Assembly (NCBI GenBank): GCA_017871115.1
Contig: JAFCIZ010000006.1
Coordinates: forward strand, 2,170,001-2,234,000
DNA length: 64,000 nucleotides
Direction of reading: 5' to 3'
Source: Cunninghamella blakesleeana
Lineage: Eukaryota > Mucoromycota > Mucoromycetes > Mucorales > Cunninghamellaceae
In this document: piece by piece, positions 49,110-62,440 of the stretch
Layout of the letters: each line of letters starts with the position of its first letter
Position numbering within the stretch: the stretch's first letter is position 1
The notes under the pieces: generated by a model
Seen by the model: the letters and a program-made list of their open reading frames with translations, nothing else
The model's database searches: none
Told to the model about the DNA's origin: nothing
Translations under genes and position numbers: made by a program

Positions 49110-50097
49110 ATGCAAGATATTGACAATGAGGAATTCGGAACCATCATAAATCCTACGCCTATAAAAAAAACAACACATAATGATATTAAGTCTTCGATCA
49201 CTTGGCTTATAACATTTCTTATTACTGGGCTTTTTTCTTTTTATACTATTATTAGTTTAGCCACTATACTATTAGATATCAATATACCGCCTCATTCTTT
49301 AGAAGAAATAAAATCGATTGCTACTTATTTATTAACAGTATCATCAACGGGCTCCTGGATCGATTTTTTTAAAGTAGTATTTATTTATGCTTCTCTATAT
49401 CTTTGGCAACAAGCATTTTCTTTACCAGGGACAGTTTTATTGAACATTTTAGCGGGGTATATATATGGCATTTTTTTGGGTACTTTATGGACAAGCTATT
49501 TAACAGCGCTGGGTTCCACGTTTGCTTATTTCATCTTTTATAAAATTGGAACACCTATTATGCGGTTTGAATGGATACAAAAAAAAACAGATCAAATGAA
49601 ATGTCAAATGGAAAAGGAAAAGGAAACGGGGTTATTTTGGTGGCTATTGTTTGCTCGTCTTTTTCCATTTTCACCTTATTGGTAACACTTTTTTTTTTTT
49701 TTTGCGTATATATCATCAATAATTACTATCTTTAGTAACAAGTCGTTTTTTATTATTATTACTATTTATTAGGTTTATTAATTTAGCATCACCACTAATT
49801 AATATTCCAATATCACCATTTTTTTGGTCTACCTTCTTCGGCTCGATGCCTTACAATTTTATATGTACACAAGCAGGAACTATCCTTGGTGAATTAACAT
49901 CTACTTCTGATATATTTACTCTTTCAATGATGATGAAATTATTAATTGTATCATTGGTTTCTCTTATTCCTATTTTTTATGGAAAATGGATCCAGGAAAA
50001 ATTACGTACATGGGTATTAGAAAAAAATAATAGTAATCATCATATTAATAATGATATAGAATTAAACCATTCTTTTAATTCATCTCATATTATTTAA
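49110..50097 (+). CDS. Second VTT-domain (TMEM41-like) membrane protein
   Basis: Two exons: 49110-49681 and 49773-50097; 298 residues. Same architecture as the gene at 45587-47059: soluble N-terminus, a membrane segment (SITWLITFLITGLFSFYTII), then FSLPGTVLLNILAGYIYGIF, TALGSTFAYFIFYKIGTP, the motif LFARLFPFSPYWFINLASPL and INIPISPFFWSTFFGSMP. The reading frame stays open across the only intron. It resembles TMEM41A and plant VTT proteins more than TMEM41B. The start is the second ATG-like frame point; an upstream stretch with only hydrophobic codons was rejected as leader. Confidence 0.83.
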
Positions 50098-50587
50098 ATT
50101 TAAATCTTACATTTTAATTATTATCATTATATATTATAACATATATACCTATATATCCCTTTATACATATATTTATCTTCATTTTAATAAACTCCTTTCA
50201 TATTTAAATCATTTAAGAAGGAAGCATGAATATATATAATTCTATTTTTTTCTAAACTCAGAAGTAGCACACACATATTTATTTTGAATGGCTATGAGAT
50301 TATGATATTATAGCAATAATAATAATAAACATCATGTGAAGATTTTTTATATTTATTACAATAGATTTAAATATAACTGAGCTATTCTTTCATGAATCAA
50401 ATAATGATTAAAAAGGTTAAGACCAATATTAAAAAAAAATGCCGACCGTTTTTTTTAAAAAATTTAAAATTTTTGTTTATTTGAATTTTTTTCTTCCTCT
50501 TTATTTTCACTTATTTTTTTTTTTAAAAAAAAGAATAGTAGTGTATGAGTATTGTATTATTATTATTATTATTATTATAAATATTTA
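50098..50587. other. Spacer VTT gene 3' end / TMX2-like start
   Basis: About 490 bp with T/A palindromes at 50450-50465 and 50511-50532. No gene seen. Confidence 0.6.
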
Positions 50588-51956
50588 ATGACATCTATTA
50601 AAGAATTAAAACAACGTTTACTTCATCCTTATTATGTCATCCACTTTATTTATGGATCCATCCTTCCTTTATATCATATAATCCAATTATGTCAAACCCA
50701 GCAATTACTGGTAAATAGTAAAAAAAAAAAATAGAATTTAAAAATAAAGATAATATAAATACATGTATTAACAATAGACCATTATTTTTATTTTTACTAT
50801 TATATAAATAGGATACCAATAAAAATGCACTTTTAATTCTAACGGGGCTTACTGCTTGGAAGGTTATGATTGCTTCAACGGCCGAGGAATTAGCTAGTGT
50901 AGTTATTTTATATACTAAAGTTTATACTTTATATAGTATTTATTGGCATGATGGGTTTTGGAAAGCTAGTTTTTATATTATTGGATGGTTTGCGTAAGTT
51001 TATACATATAAATAAAATAAAAATAATTATAATAGTAATGAAAAAAAAAAAAAAAAAAATCATACAGCCACCCCTCTTATTTAAACATGTGCTAACTTTT
51101 TTTTCTAAAAAATACCACCATCATCAGATTCTCAGCTGTATTTCCACAACCTTGGTACCGTGGGCCTACAAAAATAACCGAATTATCAGAAACATCCTTT
51201 AGAGAAAAAATATTTGCTAAAAAACAAAAGAATAATAAATCAACACCCATTACAGAAATCAAAGGGCCAAGAATACAAGAAATTCATGATGAGGACGTGG
51301 ATAGTAGTCATATGGAAGAAGAAAAAAATGAAGGACAAAACGAAAATGTAAAATATTGGATAGTCATGTTATATGCTAATTGGTCTGTATCATGTTTAAA
51401 TTTTGAAGCTGTCTTGGCAAAATTATCTCTAAAATACGATGCAAAGCACATCAAATTTGGTAATATATACATATGCTAAAAACAAAGTAAAAAAGAGAAA
51501 GAACAAGGGAAAAGGGAAAACTGAAGAGAGAGAGAAAAAAGAATGATAATTACGATGAGCTAATTCCATGATAATTTTGTTTTTATTTTTACTATTACTA
51601 TTAGGTAAAATTGACGTGGATATTTATACTGATGTTGCTCAAGAGTTTGGCATAAGTAGAGATCCTGCATCTTTCGATCTCCCCACTGTACTTTTATTTC
51701 AAAATGGATCAGTCAAAAATAGGTTACCCGAACTTAATTTGGATGATAATATATCAAACACAACAAATGCTAAAAACACAATTACTAGATTAGGTTGGAG
51801 TAAAAAACCTGTAAGTAAAATAAATAAATAAAAGAAAAAAATGAAAATATAAGAATGTTAACATTTATTTTTTATTTTTTTTTACTATTATTTTTCTTAT
51901 AGTCTACTATCATAAGTGCATTTCAATTGGATAAATTATTAGCGGAAAGCGACTGA
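50588..51956 (+). CDS. Thioredoxin-related membrane protein, TMX2-like
   Basis: Five exons: 50588-50710, 50812-50993, 51128-51459, 51605-51810, 51903-51956; 298 residues. The N-terminal half is membrane-embedded: YYVIHFIYGSILPLYHIIQL, and a second segment ending FWKASFYIIGWFAFSAVFPQ. A charged linker follows. The thioredoxin domain (about 180-280) reads KYWIVMLYANWSVSCLNFEA, IDVDIYTDVAQEFGIS and LPTVLLFQNGSVKNRLPEL. The position of the redox motif is WSVSC, with only the second cysteine, as in TMX2 (SNDC). That suggests a role other than classic disulfide exchange. It lies head to tail with an OYE gene. Confidence 0.8.
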
Positions 51957-52244
51957 TCATAAAATGGTTTATCCACTTGGATTATAAATCAAGCTATAGT
52001 GTCTTACTTAATAAAAATGCAAAAAATAAAAATAATTAAATTATTATCCAATATAATTTATTCATGATGGCGTCTCTTTAAATAAAATAGAAAAATAGAA
52101 TTAATAATAAAACGAATTAATAAAAAAAAATAATCGATAACGGAGATCAAAAAAAAATATAAAATTTAAACTTTTGGCATTTTTTTTTTTTTCTCACTCT
52201 CTTCAAAAGTTTTTTTATTGAAAAAATATAATATACTATAAACA

Positions 52245-53739
<1,495 letters not shown>

Positions 53740-54049
53740 TTTGTTATTATAAATAATTATATAATAGATTTTTTTTAGCTTTTTGTAATTTTAATAAATA
53801 GAATTCATATTACACACGCATTATGCATAAAAATAAGATTAAAAAAAAATGTATTATATAAAAAAATGTAGTAATTTAATATTTCCTTCATGCTATACTC
53901 GGGGTGTTGACTCTAAATATTACAAATGGCTATAGTATACATTTGCAAATAATATTTTTTTATATTATTTTATTTTACTTTTTTTAAAAAAAATCAAAAT
54001 GATGAAATATGCAAAATGAATGATGCATTTTTTTATGATATTTCCGGTA
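53740..54049. other. Convergent spacer, OYE / WRAP53-like
   Basis: About 310 bp between two 3' ends, AT-rich, with a short T/A palindrome near 53976-53993. No gene seen. Confidence 0.6.
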
Positions 54050-56083
54050 TTAAATTGTATTTGCTAAATTAAATGATTGATCAGTTGATGATGCATTGTC
54101 TATTGAATACCATTCATAATTCCCTTTCAAATGCCATATGTTCAGTGTGTTATCAATAGAATTTTCTTTTTTAAACCCTTTATTACTATTATTATTATTA
54201 TTGTTATTGTTACAATCTTCCTCTTCCTCTTCCTCTTCTTCTGAATCATCTGATTCCAAACCGACCCTAAATTTACGCTGCCCCGAACAAGTAGCTAAAA
54301 GGAAAGGATATATTGGATTAATGGTTGCACTGGTTACTATATCTTTTATAAATAAATAAATAAAAATAAAATAAGAAAAGAATGAGTGGATGACAAATAC
54401 GTATATTTTAATTAAATTACTTTTTATTATTTAAAAAAAATAAAAAATAAATAAACATTTTATACATACCTTGATGAGCACGCCATGAATATAATATTCT
54501 AGGTTTTGTTTCCATGCCTTCATTTTCCATAGTTGTAAGATCATAAGCTAATACATTTCCATACTAAATGTAGTTTAATAAAAAAAAAGATATACCTTAA
54601 AATAGTTCCTTTATTTATTTATTATTTATCTTTTTTTATTTCCCATTTCCCGTTTATATATTTAATTATGTATTTTTATACCTGATCACCAGATACCAGC
54701 ACATTACCAGTCGGATCCAAATCAAAAGCAACCCGTTGGTTCGTTTTTCCAGGTCGATTTAATTCATATAAAGTATTTCCCGATTGTCGAATATCCCAAC
54801 ACTCTATCACATTGGATTGCCGTGAAGTCGAAAATAAGTAATTCCCATCCAACGAAAATGATACTTGAGTCACGCCATTTCCTTGCATTCCAATTAATTT
54901 TAAACATAGCTCATTATATCGTTCATCGTAAATACCGATGGATTGACTATACGATCCAGCTGCATACATCCCACTACGATCTTTATTGAAATCTATACAC
55001 GATATAATCCCTTTTTGACCCTTTTTATGCTTTTTCCGGTTGGGTATAGTTGCTAATTTCACTGATGTATCATTTCCTGGTGTTTGTGTATCAAATATTT
55101 CAATCATATTTTCGTAACCACAATAAATTCTATAATAAATAAATAAAAAAAAATAAAAACAATATTAATGAAAAAGTATCCCTAGCTCTTCTTTTCCATT
55201 ATTTTTTTTTCCTTTCCATATATTATTCTTTTTTAAATACAAATATGTCTAATACTTTGATCCATCTAAATTAAATGATACAACATTAGGTCCAATAAAT
55301 CGTTCACGATGATCTACAACACAATAAGATGCACGGACCTGCTTGTCAAAAAGGTAATAAAAAATCATTAGTCCATTAATATATATAAGAATGAATTGTT
55401 GTTGTTATTATTATTAATATTACTTTACCTTTCCAGTAACAATATCCCATAAACGAACGGGATGGTCACGAACTGAAGATAAAAAGCAACAAGTTGACGG
55501 ATCAAGACTATTCATACAAGGATACCAAGTTAAATCACATACCGACTCACCTTCAAGAATACCTAAACTTGGATTTAAATCGACTTTATCGAATGATATA
55601 TCATATACAGATGAAGGTCTATTATATAAAAATTATAAACACATTATTATTTTTATTATATGCTTGTATATCAATTTTATTTTTTCTTCTTCCTTACATT
55701 TGAAATAAACGTATTATTTTATCTTCAGAGTTGGTTAATAAACATGAACCATCAGGAGACCAAAGGCAAGATTTGAAAAAATTATTAATATTGTTATTAG
55801 AATATAATTTATCGTTGAGTTTTTTTGTAAGAATAGGTTGATCTAACAGTATTGATTCAAAAGTATTTATATGATAGCGTTGAAAAGTAGAAGCTAAAAT
55901 AGAGGGAGGAGTTGACCAATCCAGCTTATAAGTACTATAAGTTTGTACATTTTCATCATAAACTTTTTCATCTCCTATATCATAACTATTATTGTTATTA
56001 TTATCATTATTTTCTTCCTCTATATTTTTTATTTCTTGTTCATTGTTTATATTGAATAGATCCACTTCATAATTTGTTTGCAT
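54050..56083 (-). CDS. WD40-repeat protein, WRAP53/TCAB1-like
   Basis: Six exons: 56083-55698, 55618-55429, 55338-55256, 55129-54682, 54563-54470, 54342-54050; 497 residues. An acidic N-rich N-terminus is followed by a seven-bladed WD40 propeller: FKSCLWSPDGSCLLTNSEDK, VCDLTWYPCMNSLDPSTC, SSVRDHPVRLWDIVTGKVR, IYCGYENMIEIFDTQTPG, GIISCIDFNKDRSGMYAAGS, SIGIYDERYNELCLKL, and VAFDLDPTGNVLVSGDQYGN. The order and the DHPVRLWD block fit WRAP53/TCAB1, which in animals binds CAB-box RNAs such as telomerase RNA. Blade 7 is split by a highly acidic insert (SDDSEEEEEEEED). The start is the ATG at 56083; a longer upstream frame lacks an ATG. Confidence 0.82.
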
Positions 56084-56569
56084 AGTATTTTTAAAAAAAA
56101 TGAGCAGGGAAATAAAAAAAAAGAGCGGCAAATAAAAAAAAATTAAAAAAGGTTTTACCTTTATTTATGTTACTTTGTGTAACTAAAATGACCTTGATTA
56201 CAAAAAAGGAAATTTTGATTATCATATGCTGAAAATCTTTTGGAATTTCATATTGAATTTTTTATTATTATTATTATTTATTACTATTCATATATTATCA
56301 TTTATATTTTTTGCTCTAATGTATTTTTTATTTACTTATTTATTTAAGACAATAAAATAACAATAGTAGCATTAGTAAAGTTGCCCGGACCTTCCTGTTT
56401 TTTTTTTTAAGAAAAAAAAATGAAACTCAGATGCTTTGTGCTACGACACTGGATCCCAAGTTTTTTTTTAAAAAATATGATTTTTTTTTTCTTTCTCTTT
56501 CCTTTTTCTTTCCTTTCCCCACTTTTTTATTATTATATTATTTTAAATATATATATATATATATATAAA
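56084..56569. other. Divergent promoter, WRAP53-like / tail-anchored gene
   Basis: About 490 bp of AT-rich sequence with palindromes at 56398-56418 and 56460-56475. An in-frame ATG at 56420 would add a very hydrophobic 50-residue leader to the next gene, which I regard as untranslated. Confidence 0.5.
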
Positions 56570-57174
56570 ATGATTACAGCCCGATCAGAACCACATGTTT
56601 TTCAAAGAGAAAGATCAGTTTCACCTCATTTATCTTCATCCTGTTCTTCTCAAGAAAAAAGATTACGATTAAAAAATAAATCACCTAGCTCATCTTCCAC
56701 TTCCACCACTACAACTAATCATAATAGTAATAATAAAGAATATGAGTTAGATCGATTCATGGAATTAGCTCATGCTGCTTTAGAAGAAGCAACCAAAGAA
56801 GAAGATGCAAAAGGTGTTTTACAAGAATTGTTAGAACGCTTTTTAGCTCGTACAGGAGCCCCTTTAATGGCTGGGGCTATTGCTGATCAATTAAGAAGTC
56901 AAGAAGTTATTGAACAATTAGCTGAACAAAGTTTTGAAAGACAAAGAAGATTACTTCAACATTCTTTAAAACATAACATTCCTTCTGCTTCTCCAAGTAC
57001 ACATAATAATAATAAGCCTTCTTCTAAATCTATACTATTAGCAACAAATAAAATGAAAAAACCTTCCTCTTTACCAATAACTTTATCATCATCGTCAAAT
57101 TCATCATCTACCACTTTACCAACATCTACTTTATTACTACAAGAAAAACCGATCAAATCTAATAAATTATTACC

Positions 57175-57205
<31 letters not shown>

Positions 57206-57508
57206 GAAAAGCCATCTTCATCACCGCCTTTATTACCAAAACAATCTTCTACTACAACCAAAGAATCATCGTCACCATCTTCGGTAGCAACAGATAATAA
57301 TATGGATGAAACGGTAATACGTGACCATTTTGTTATACAGGATCCCTCTTCCACCATGACACATAATAATAGTCCTAGTAGTACAGAACGATTATTATTA
57401 ATATCTGAATATATGTGGCGTGTTTTTCGATTATTACTTCTGGGAAGTATTATCACTTTAATATACCACTATGTTTGTGCATTTCCAAAACATCAAGTTT
57501 ATTTTTAA
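56570..57508 (+). CDS. Single-exon protein with a helical core and a C-terminal membrane segment
   Basis: 312 residues from the ATG at 56570, no intron. An S/T-rich start leads to a helical region at about residues 62-140 (ELDRFMELAHAALEEATKEE, LQELLERFLARTGAPLMAGA, EVIEQLAEQSFERQRRLLQH). A long S/P/T/N low-complexity stretch with a nine-residue asparagine run follows. The C-terminus ends in one hydrophobic helix, VFRLLLLGSIITLIYHYVCA, with ten residues after it. That topology suggests a tail-anchored membrane protein. I do not recognise the family. An earlier in-frame ATG at 56420 would add a hydrophobic leader and change this topology. Confidence 0.7.
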
Positions 57509-57899
57509 AGAAAAAGTCTTGGAAATAAGCAATCCTCTTTTTTACACACACTTTATTATATTATATACATTATATAAAAATATATATTCTACAATATTAT
57601 CAATTACATATACAAAAAAAGTCATTTTATATATATATATAAATATCTATTTATTATTATTATTTATTACTATTATTATTATTTTTTTTCCTACCTTACA
57701 CCTATTTATATCCATGCTTTATTCATTACCCTATATATAATACTTTTTTTATTACGCACACATATACTTCACCTAATATATATCAATGAATCCATTATAG
57801 TATTAAAAAAAAAAAAGGAATAATATAAAACAAAATAAAGTCATTTTTTTTTAAAAAAAAAATATGTATGTGCATATGATAATTTTTATTTAATTAATT
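57509..57899. other. Convergent spacer after the tail-anchored gene
   Basis: About 390 bp, AT-rich, with a T/A palindrome at 57847-57861. No gene seen. Confidence 0.6.
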
Positions 57900-58338
57900 C
57901 TATAAATTTTTCAACATATTTAATTCATGTACTAAAGCATCAATTAAAGTTTTATTCTTTCCATAAAATTTAACTTTGACAAGATTCTCTTCTAATAAAA
58001 CCGTATTTACTTGACATATAATTTGCTCATCCTATTTTAAATAATATACATATATATAATATGTTTATCTCAATAATTACTTTCTTTATTTATTATTATT
58101 ATATTATGTATCTTAATGATTATTTATTTATTTATATTTTATTATTACCTTTAAAGACTCAGATGTTGGTTCCAAACAAAGATGCATATTTTTATGTATA
58201 CCTAAGACCGGATGTATCTTCATAATATCCCGGAAAAATTGAACAGGGAAATTATATTCTTCCTTTTTTTCTTCCACTTGTTTAACATGATGTAATAATG
58301 TTGATTCGCTGTTTTCATTAATCACTGTTTTTTTTAAC

Positions 58339-58369
<31 letters not shown>

Positions 58370-59560
58370 TATAAAATCAAAACAATAATAATAATTATTA
58401 GCATGATTAATATAATTAAATAAATGGAAAATCTTTGTAACTTTTAATTTTTTTTAAAAAAAACTTTACTTGGTCAATAATATATAATCCAAAAGATTGT
58501 GAGATCTTGAGTGAAGATGAATCATTGGTGGTAGCACAGGGTATCGGTATCTGAATATCAATAGTACCATTATATTGGGTAGGCATTGTTGGTGTTTGAA
58601 GATGTAGTATTTCAATATGTTTTGTATTTGGATATAATATATTAGATGTTGATGATGATGTTAAGTGTGGATTAAGTACAAATAGTGAATTTACTTCCGA
58701 TTGTGATGGTGATGATGATTGATCTAATTTAATATGTTTTGATGATATCCATTTAATCATTGGTAACTATATCATATAAATAATAATAATAATAAATTAC
58801 ACCGATCATTATTATAACCTTTTAAAAACCTTATATTCACTTTTTTCCATTTATATACATATATTACATCCGTCTCTTTATGAATAGGTTTAAATACAAG
58901 TTGGCAAGTTAATCCAACTATAGGAAAAGAAGTTGTGTTGTTGATCGTGATAATTAATTGTGTGACGCCTTCATGATAATCTAATTTGGTCCCTAATAAT
59001 AATAAAAATATACAAAAAGAAATTATTAAATGAATACATATTTATATCCTTATATTTATAAATAATTAATGCATTGTTTAATATCAATCATTTCATATTA
59101 TATATTCATATTACTTCTCACTATATTTTATTTTATCCTTCCTCTTATTATTACCTATTTTGACTTGAGTTTTAAACATATGAGTTAGTACCTGCTGCAT
59201 AGTCTGTGTCATTTGTACACTTCGTTCTAGAGTACGATGTAAAGTCTATAATAAAAACAAACAAGTGAATAATTATAATAGATTAAGAGTATATTATTAA
59301 TAGATCTTTTTTTTGTTTGCTTATTCTTACTTTCTTTTTAATAAATATTTACCGAGTAAACTGAAGAATAAGAAGACTGTATTCCATTTAAAGCAGACCC
59401 TAATAGCTCATATGGATTACTAAAATAAAGATAAATGAGAGCAAAAAAAAAAAAAAAATGAGTTTTCGATATCATTTTATATAATACTTTTTTAAGATAA
59501 AATAAAACTAACGCACTCATTTTGATCTTGTTGTGTTGATTTAGAAGATTCATTTGACAT
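57900..59560 (-). CDS. Seven-exon protein of unknown family
   Basis: Exons 59560-59517, 59419-59353, 59245-59155, 58992-58868, 58766-58470, 58337-58149, 58031-57900; 314 residues, whole-codon sum. The first 100 residues look helical: NPYELLGSALNGIQSSYSSV, TLHRTLERSVQMTQTMQQ. The middle, about 110-210, is strand-rich: VTQLIITINNTTSFPIVGLT, CQLVFKPIHKE, and IEILHLQTP followed by YNGTIDIQIPIPC. The C-terminal part is charged and ends with KFYGKNKTLIDALVHELNML. The pattern, a short coiled coil then an Ig-like or appendage-like sandwich, recalls trafficking or DNA-repair complex subunits, but I cannot assign it. All six junctions are regular GT-AG. Confidence 0.72.
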
Positions 59561-60145
59561 GATTATTGTCCTATAGAATAATAATGGTAATATAACAGTA
59601 TGTGTATGTATATATATATGTATATATATATGTGTGTGTGTGTTAAAAAAGAGAGTGAGAGAAAAAAATTCAAAACAATAAATAAGCTTTAAGAAAAATA
59701 GCATCACCGAACGCCGCGCGCCTAAAACTGGGTTTAAAATCCAAAGTCATATAAAAAGAAATTACATGAAACAAAATATCAATCCCCTTATCAGATGTAA
59801 ATAGTGAATGAGTGGAATATTATTATTTTGTTAGACTTTTATATTTTCGGCGTTAATACCTTTTTGTGTATCCATTCATTCATCCATTTTGGTACCTTTT
59901 TACTATTTCTTAAGACTGTGTTTTAATTTTCATTGGCCAACCATAAAAAAAATAAACTTTAAATGGATTTCGGCCTCTTTTTTCTATTTCTTCTTTTCTC
60001 TTCTTAATTTTATATTTTTTTATAATAAAATACCTTTATCTTTTTTTCTTTTCCTTTTTTTTTTTTTTTTGATTCGTATATATATACATAGTTAAAAAAT
60101 AATAGTAAATACATAAATTTTTTAATTATAATACATTATAATACA
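59561..60145. other. Divergent promoter region before the MFS gene
   Basis: About 585 bp. It contains a (TA/TG)n stretch at about 59606-59641 and poly-T at about 60055-60070. The two short hydrophobic open frames look compositional. No gene seen. Confidence 0.6.
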
Positions 60146-61064
60146 ATGTTCACAAGTGAAAATCGTGATTCAACATGTCAAGAAACTGAACCTTTATTAA
60201 GTAATAGCCAAATAAAAGCCAAGAAAGCAACACCTTGGCATATCATTGGCCCTGTGTTTTTATTATCTCTCGGTTTAGGGTAAAAGATCATAATAATAAT
60301 AATAATAATAAATTAATGCGTCCATAAAGATATGCACTTACCATCCTCCTATTATTTTTAATATTATTTTTAAATAGAGGATTAATTGCACCTACCGTTC
60401 AATTTTATACTGAAATATTTTGTGATTTGTAAGCATTTTGAAACATAAAGATAATAAAAAATATAAATATAAATAAAATAATATTTACTCTTATTTATTT
60501 ATTTATTATTGATACTATTATTATTTATAGGTATTATAAATCTGAAATCCAAGATGGTGATGATAGCAACACTCTTTTCTCATGGATTTATGATCAAAAT
60601 CCAAGAAATCAAGATTTACCTGATGTACAAGATTGTTCTATCCCTGAAGTTCAAGTCATTGTCTCACGTGTATTGGCCATTGTTGCCTTTTTACAATCAG
60701 TAAGCGGTAAGTTTACTTTTTTTCTATTCTAATAAAAGAAAAAGTGGCGATAAAACTTTATTTATATAAATTATTCTTTCTTGTTCCATTTTTTAAAACA
60801 TATATATATAGCTTTTTTGGTTGCAGGGTTTTATGGATCATTATCGGATCGATTTGGTCGAAAATTAGTTTGTCAAATATTTGCTATTGGTAGTATTGCT
60901 ACGATATCATGCTATATTTCTGTTTTTTTTATACAAGGTAGAATTGCTGGTGCTTTATTAGTTGCTGCCCCTGTTATAAGAGGTTTATTGGTTGGCGATG
61001 TGATTATCACTGCTGTTATTCATGCTTATGTTACTGATTGTACAACACCAGATAATAGGTAATA

Positions 61065-61101
<37 letters not shown>

Positions 61102-62322
61102 ATCTCATGATCTCATGATTTTTTAATATCTGTCTTTTATATATATTTATATGTAACCAGAACGGTTACATTTAGTCGTTTAATGGCTTCAGTTTTAGCT
61201 GGTGTTACTTTAGGCCCTACTTTGTCAAGTTTACTTATTGCTGTAAATTATATTAAATATATATATATATATGTCTTTCAATGGTTTATAAATCATTTAT
61301 TTATTAATTTATTTATTATTATTATAATAATAGAAAACTGGAACCTTAGTAAGTGTATTTTACTTCCTTTTTGTACTTTATATACTTTTCTTCCTCTATG
61401 CCATGTTTATTTTACCTGAATCCTTGGATGAAGAAGTCATGGTAAAAGCAAGGTATGATTACGCCAACAAACCAAGAACCACTTTTTTACAAAAAATCAA
61501 TGTGTTTTCAGCTTTAGAAGTCTTAATTTATACTAAGCCTAAGCAAATTACCAAGTATGCATTGCCTATGTTAGCTATTGTTCAATGTATTTGCCAAGCT
61601 TTATCGCAACCTCCTAATTTTTTATATGCCATGTTAACATTCCATTGGACAGCTTATGAAGGTGGATTCTTTTTAAGTGTATCCTCTGGTATGAGAGTTG
61701 TAGGTGTCATGGTGATTTTACCCTTCCTTACTTCCCGCTTCCAAAAATATACACAAAAACAGCAACAAGATAATCGAGAAGAAAATGAAGAACAGGGAGA
61801 AGAAGAAAAAGAAGAAGAAAAAACTTATTATCGAATTTTATTTAATATTTGGATGGCTCGTATTGGTTTAAGTATTGAAGCTACCGGATTTATTTTATTA
61901 GCTTTAGCTACTACTTCTTTACAATTTGCTTCTGCGGGGATTTTCCAGAGTTTGGCTATTATTGCTTTACCTTCTTTAACTTCTCTATATACAACCTTGG
62001 TGGACCCTTCTCAAGTTGGTGCCCTATTAGGTAGCCAAGCATTGTTGGATTCTATTACAGGTAATTATTTTTTAAAAAAATAAAAAGATAAATACCTATT
62101 TTTTATATAATTATATTTGTATATACTCACCATTTTTATGTATTTATTTTTTCAAAAAATATAGTGATCATTTCACAAACTGGTCTGTCTTTACTTTATA
62201 GTGCATCGGTCGAAACCATTCCAAATTTAACACTTTATGTATGTGGTATACTAGGTGCTTTTGCTTGTTTTTTGACCTATTTGATTCATCCTCTAAAAGG
62301 ATCAAAAAATATTGATCCATAG
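60146..62322 (+). CDS. Major facilitator superfamily transporter
   Basis: Seven exons: 60146-60279, 60378-60428, 60531-60706, 60812-61058, 61161-61242, 61334-62060, 62165-62322; 524 residues with about twelve membrane segments. TM1 is WHIIGPVFLLSLGLGGLIAP. MFS motif A, GSLSDRFGRK, lies near residues 127-136. Later segments include ISCYISVFFIQGRIAGALLV, TLVSVFYFLFVLYILFFLYA and FILPES, which ends the first half. A highly acidic cytosolic loop (about 400-415) separates TM segments in the second half. Substrate unknown; resemblance to tetracycline-type H+ antiporters is general. The last two exons are mirrored by a decayed copy 0.9 kb downstream. Confidence 0.88.
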
Positions 62323-62399
62323 ATATTTAAATTTATATTTTTATAATTATATATTATTATTATTATTTGTTTTATTTATCTATAATTTGGCATTATAAC

Positions 62400-62440
<41 letters not shown>

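Noticed and set aside
56420..56569. In-frame upstream ATG extending the gene at 56570
   Set aside because: The added 50 residues are almost all F/L/Y/I from T-rich leader, ending in a (TA)n run; unlikely to be translated.
56955..57456. 166-codon minus-strand frame inside the tail-anchored gene
   Set aside because: It is the reverse complement of S/T/N low-complexity codons, giving leucine and valine runs.
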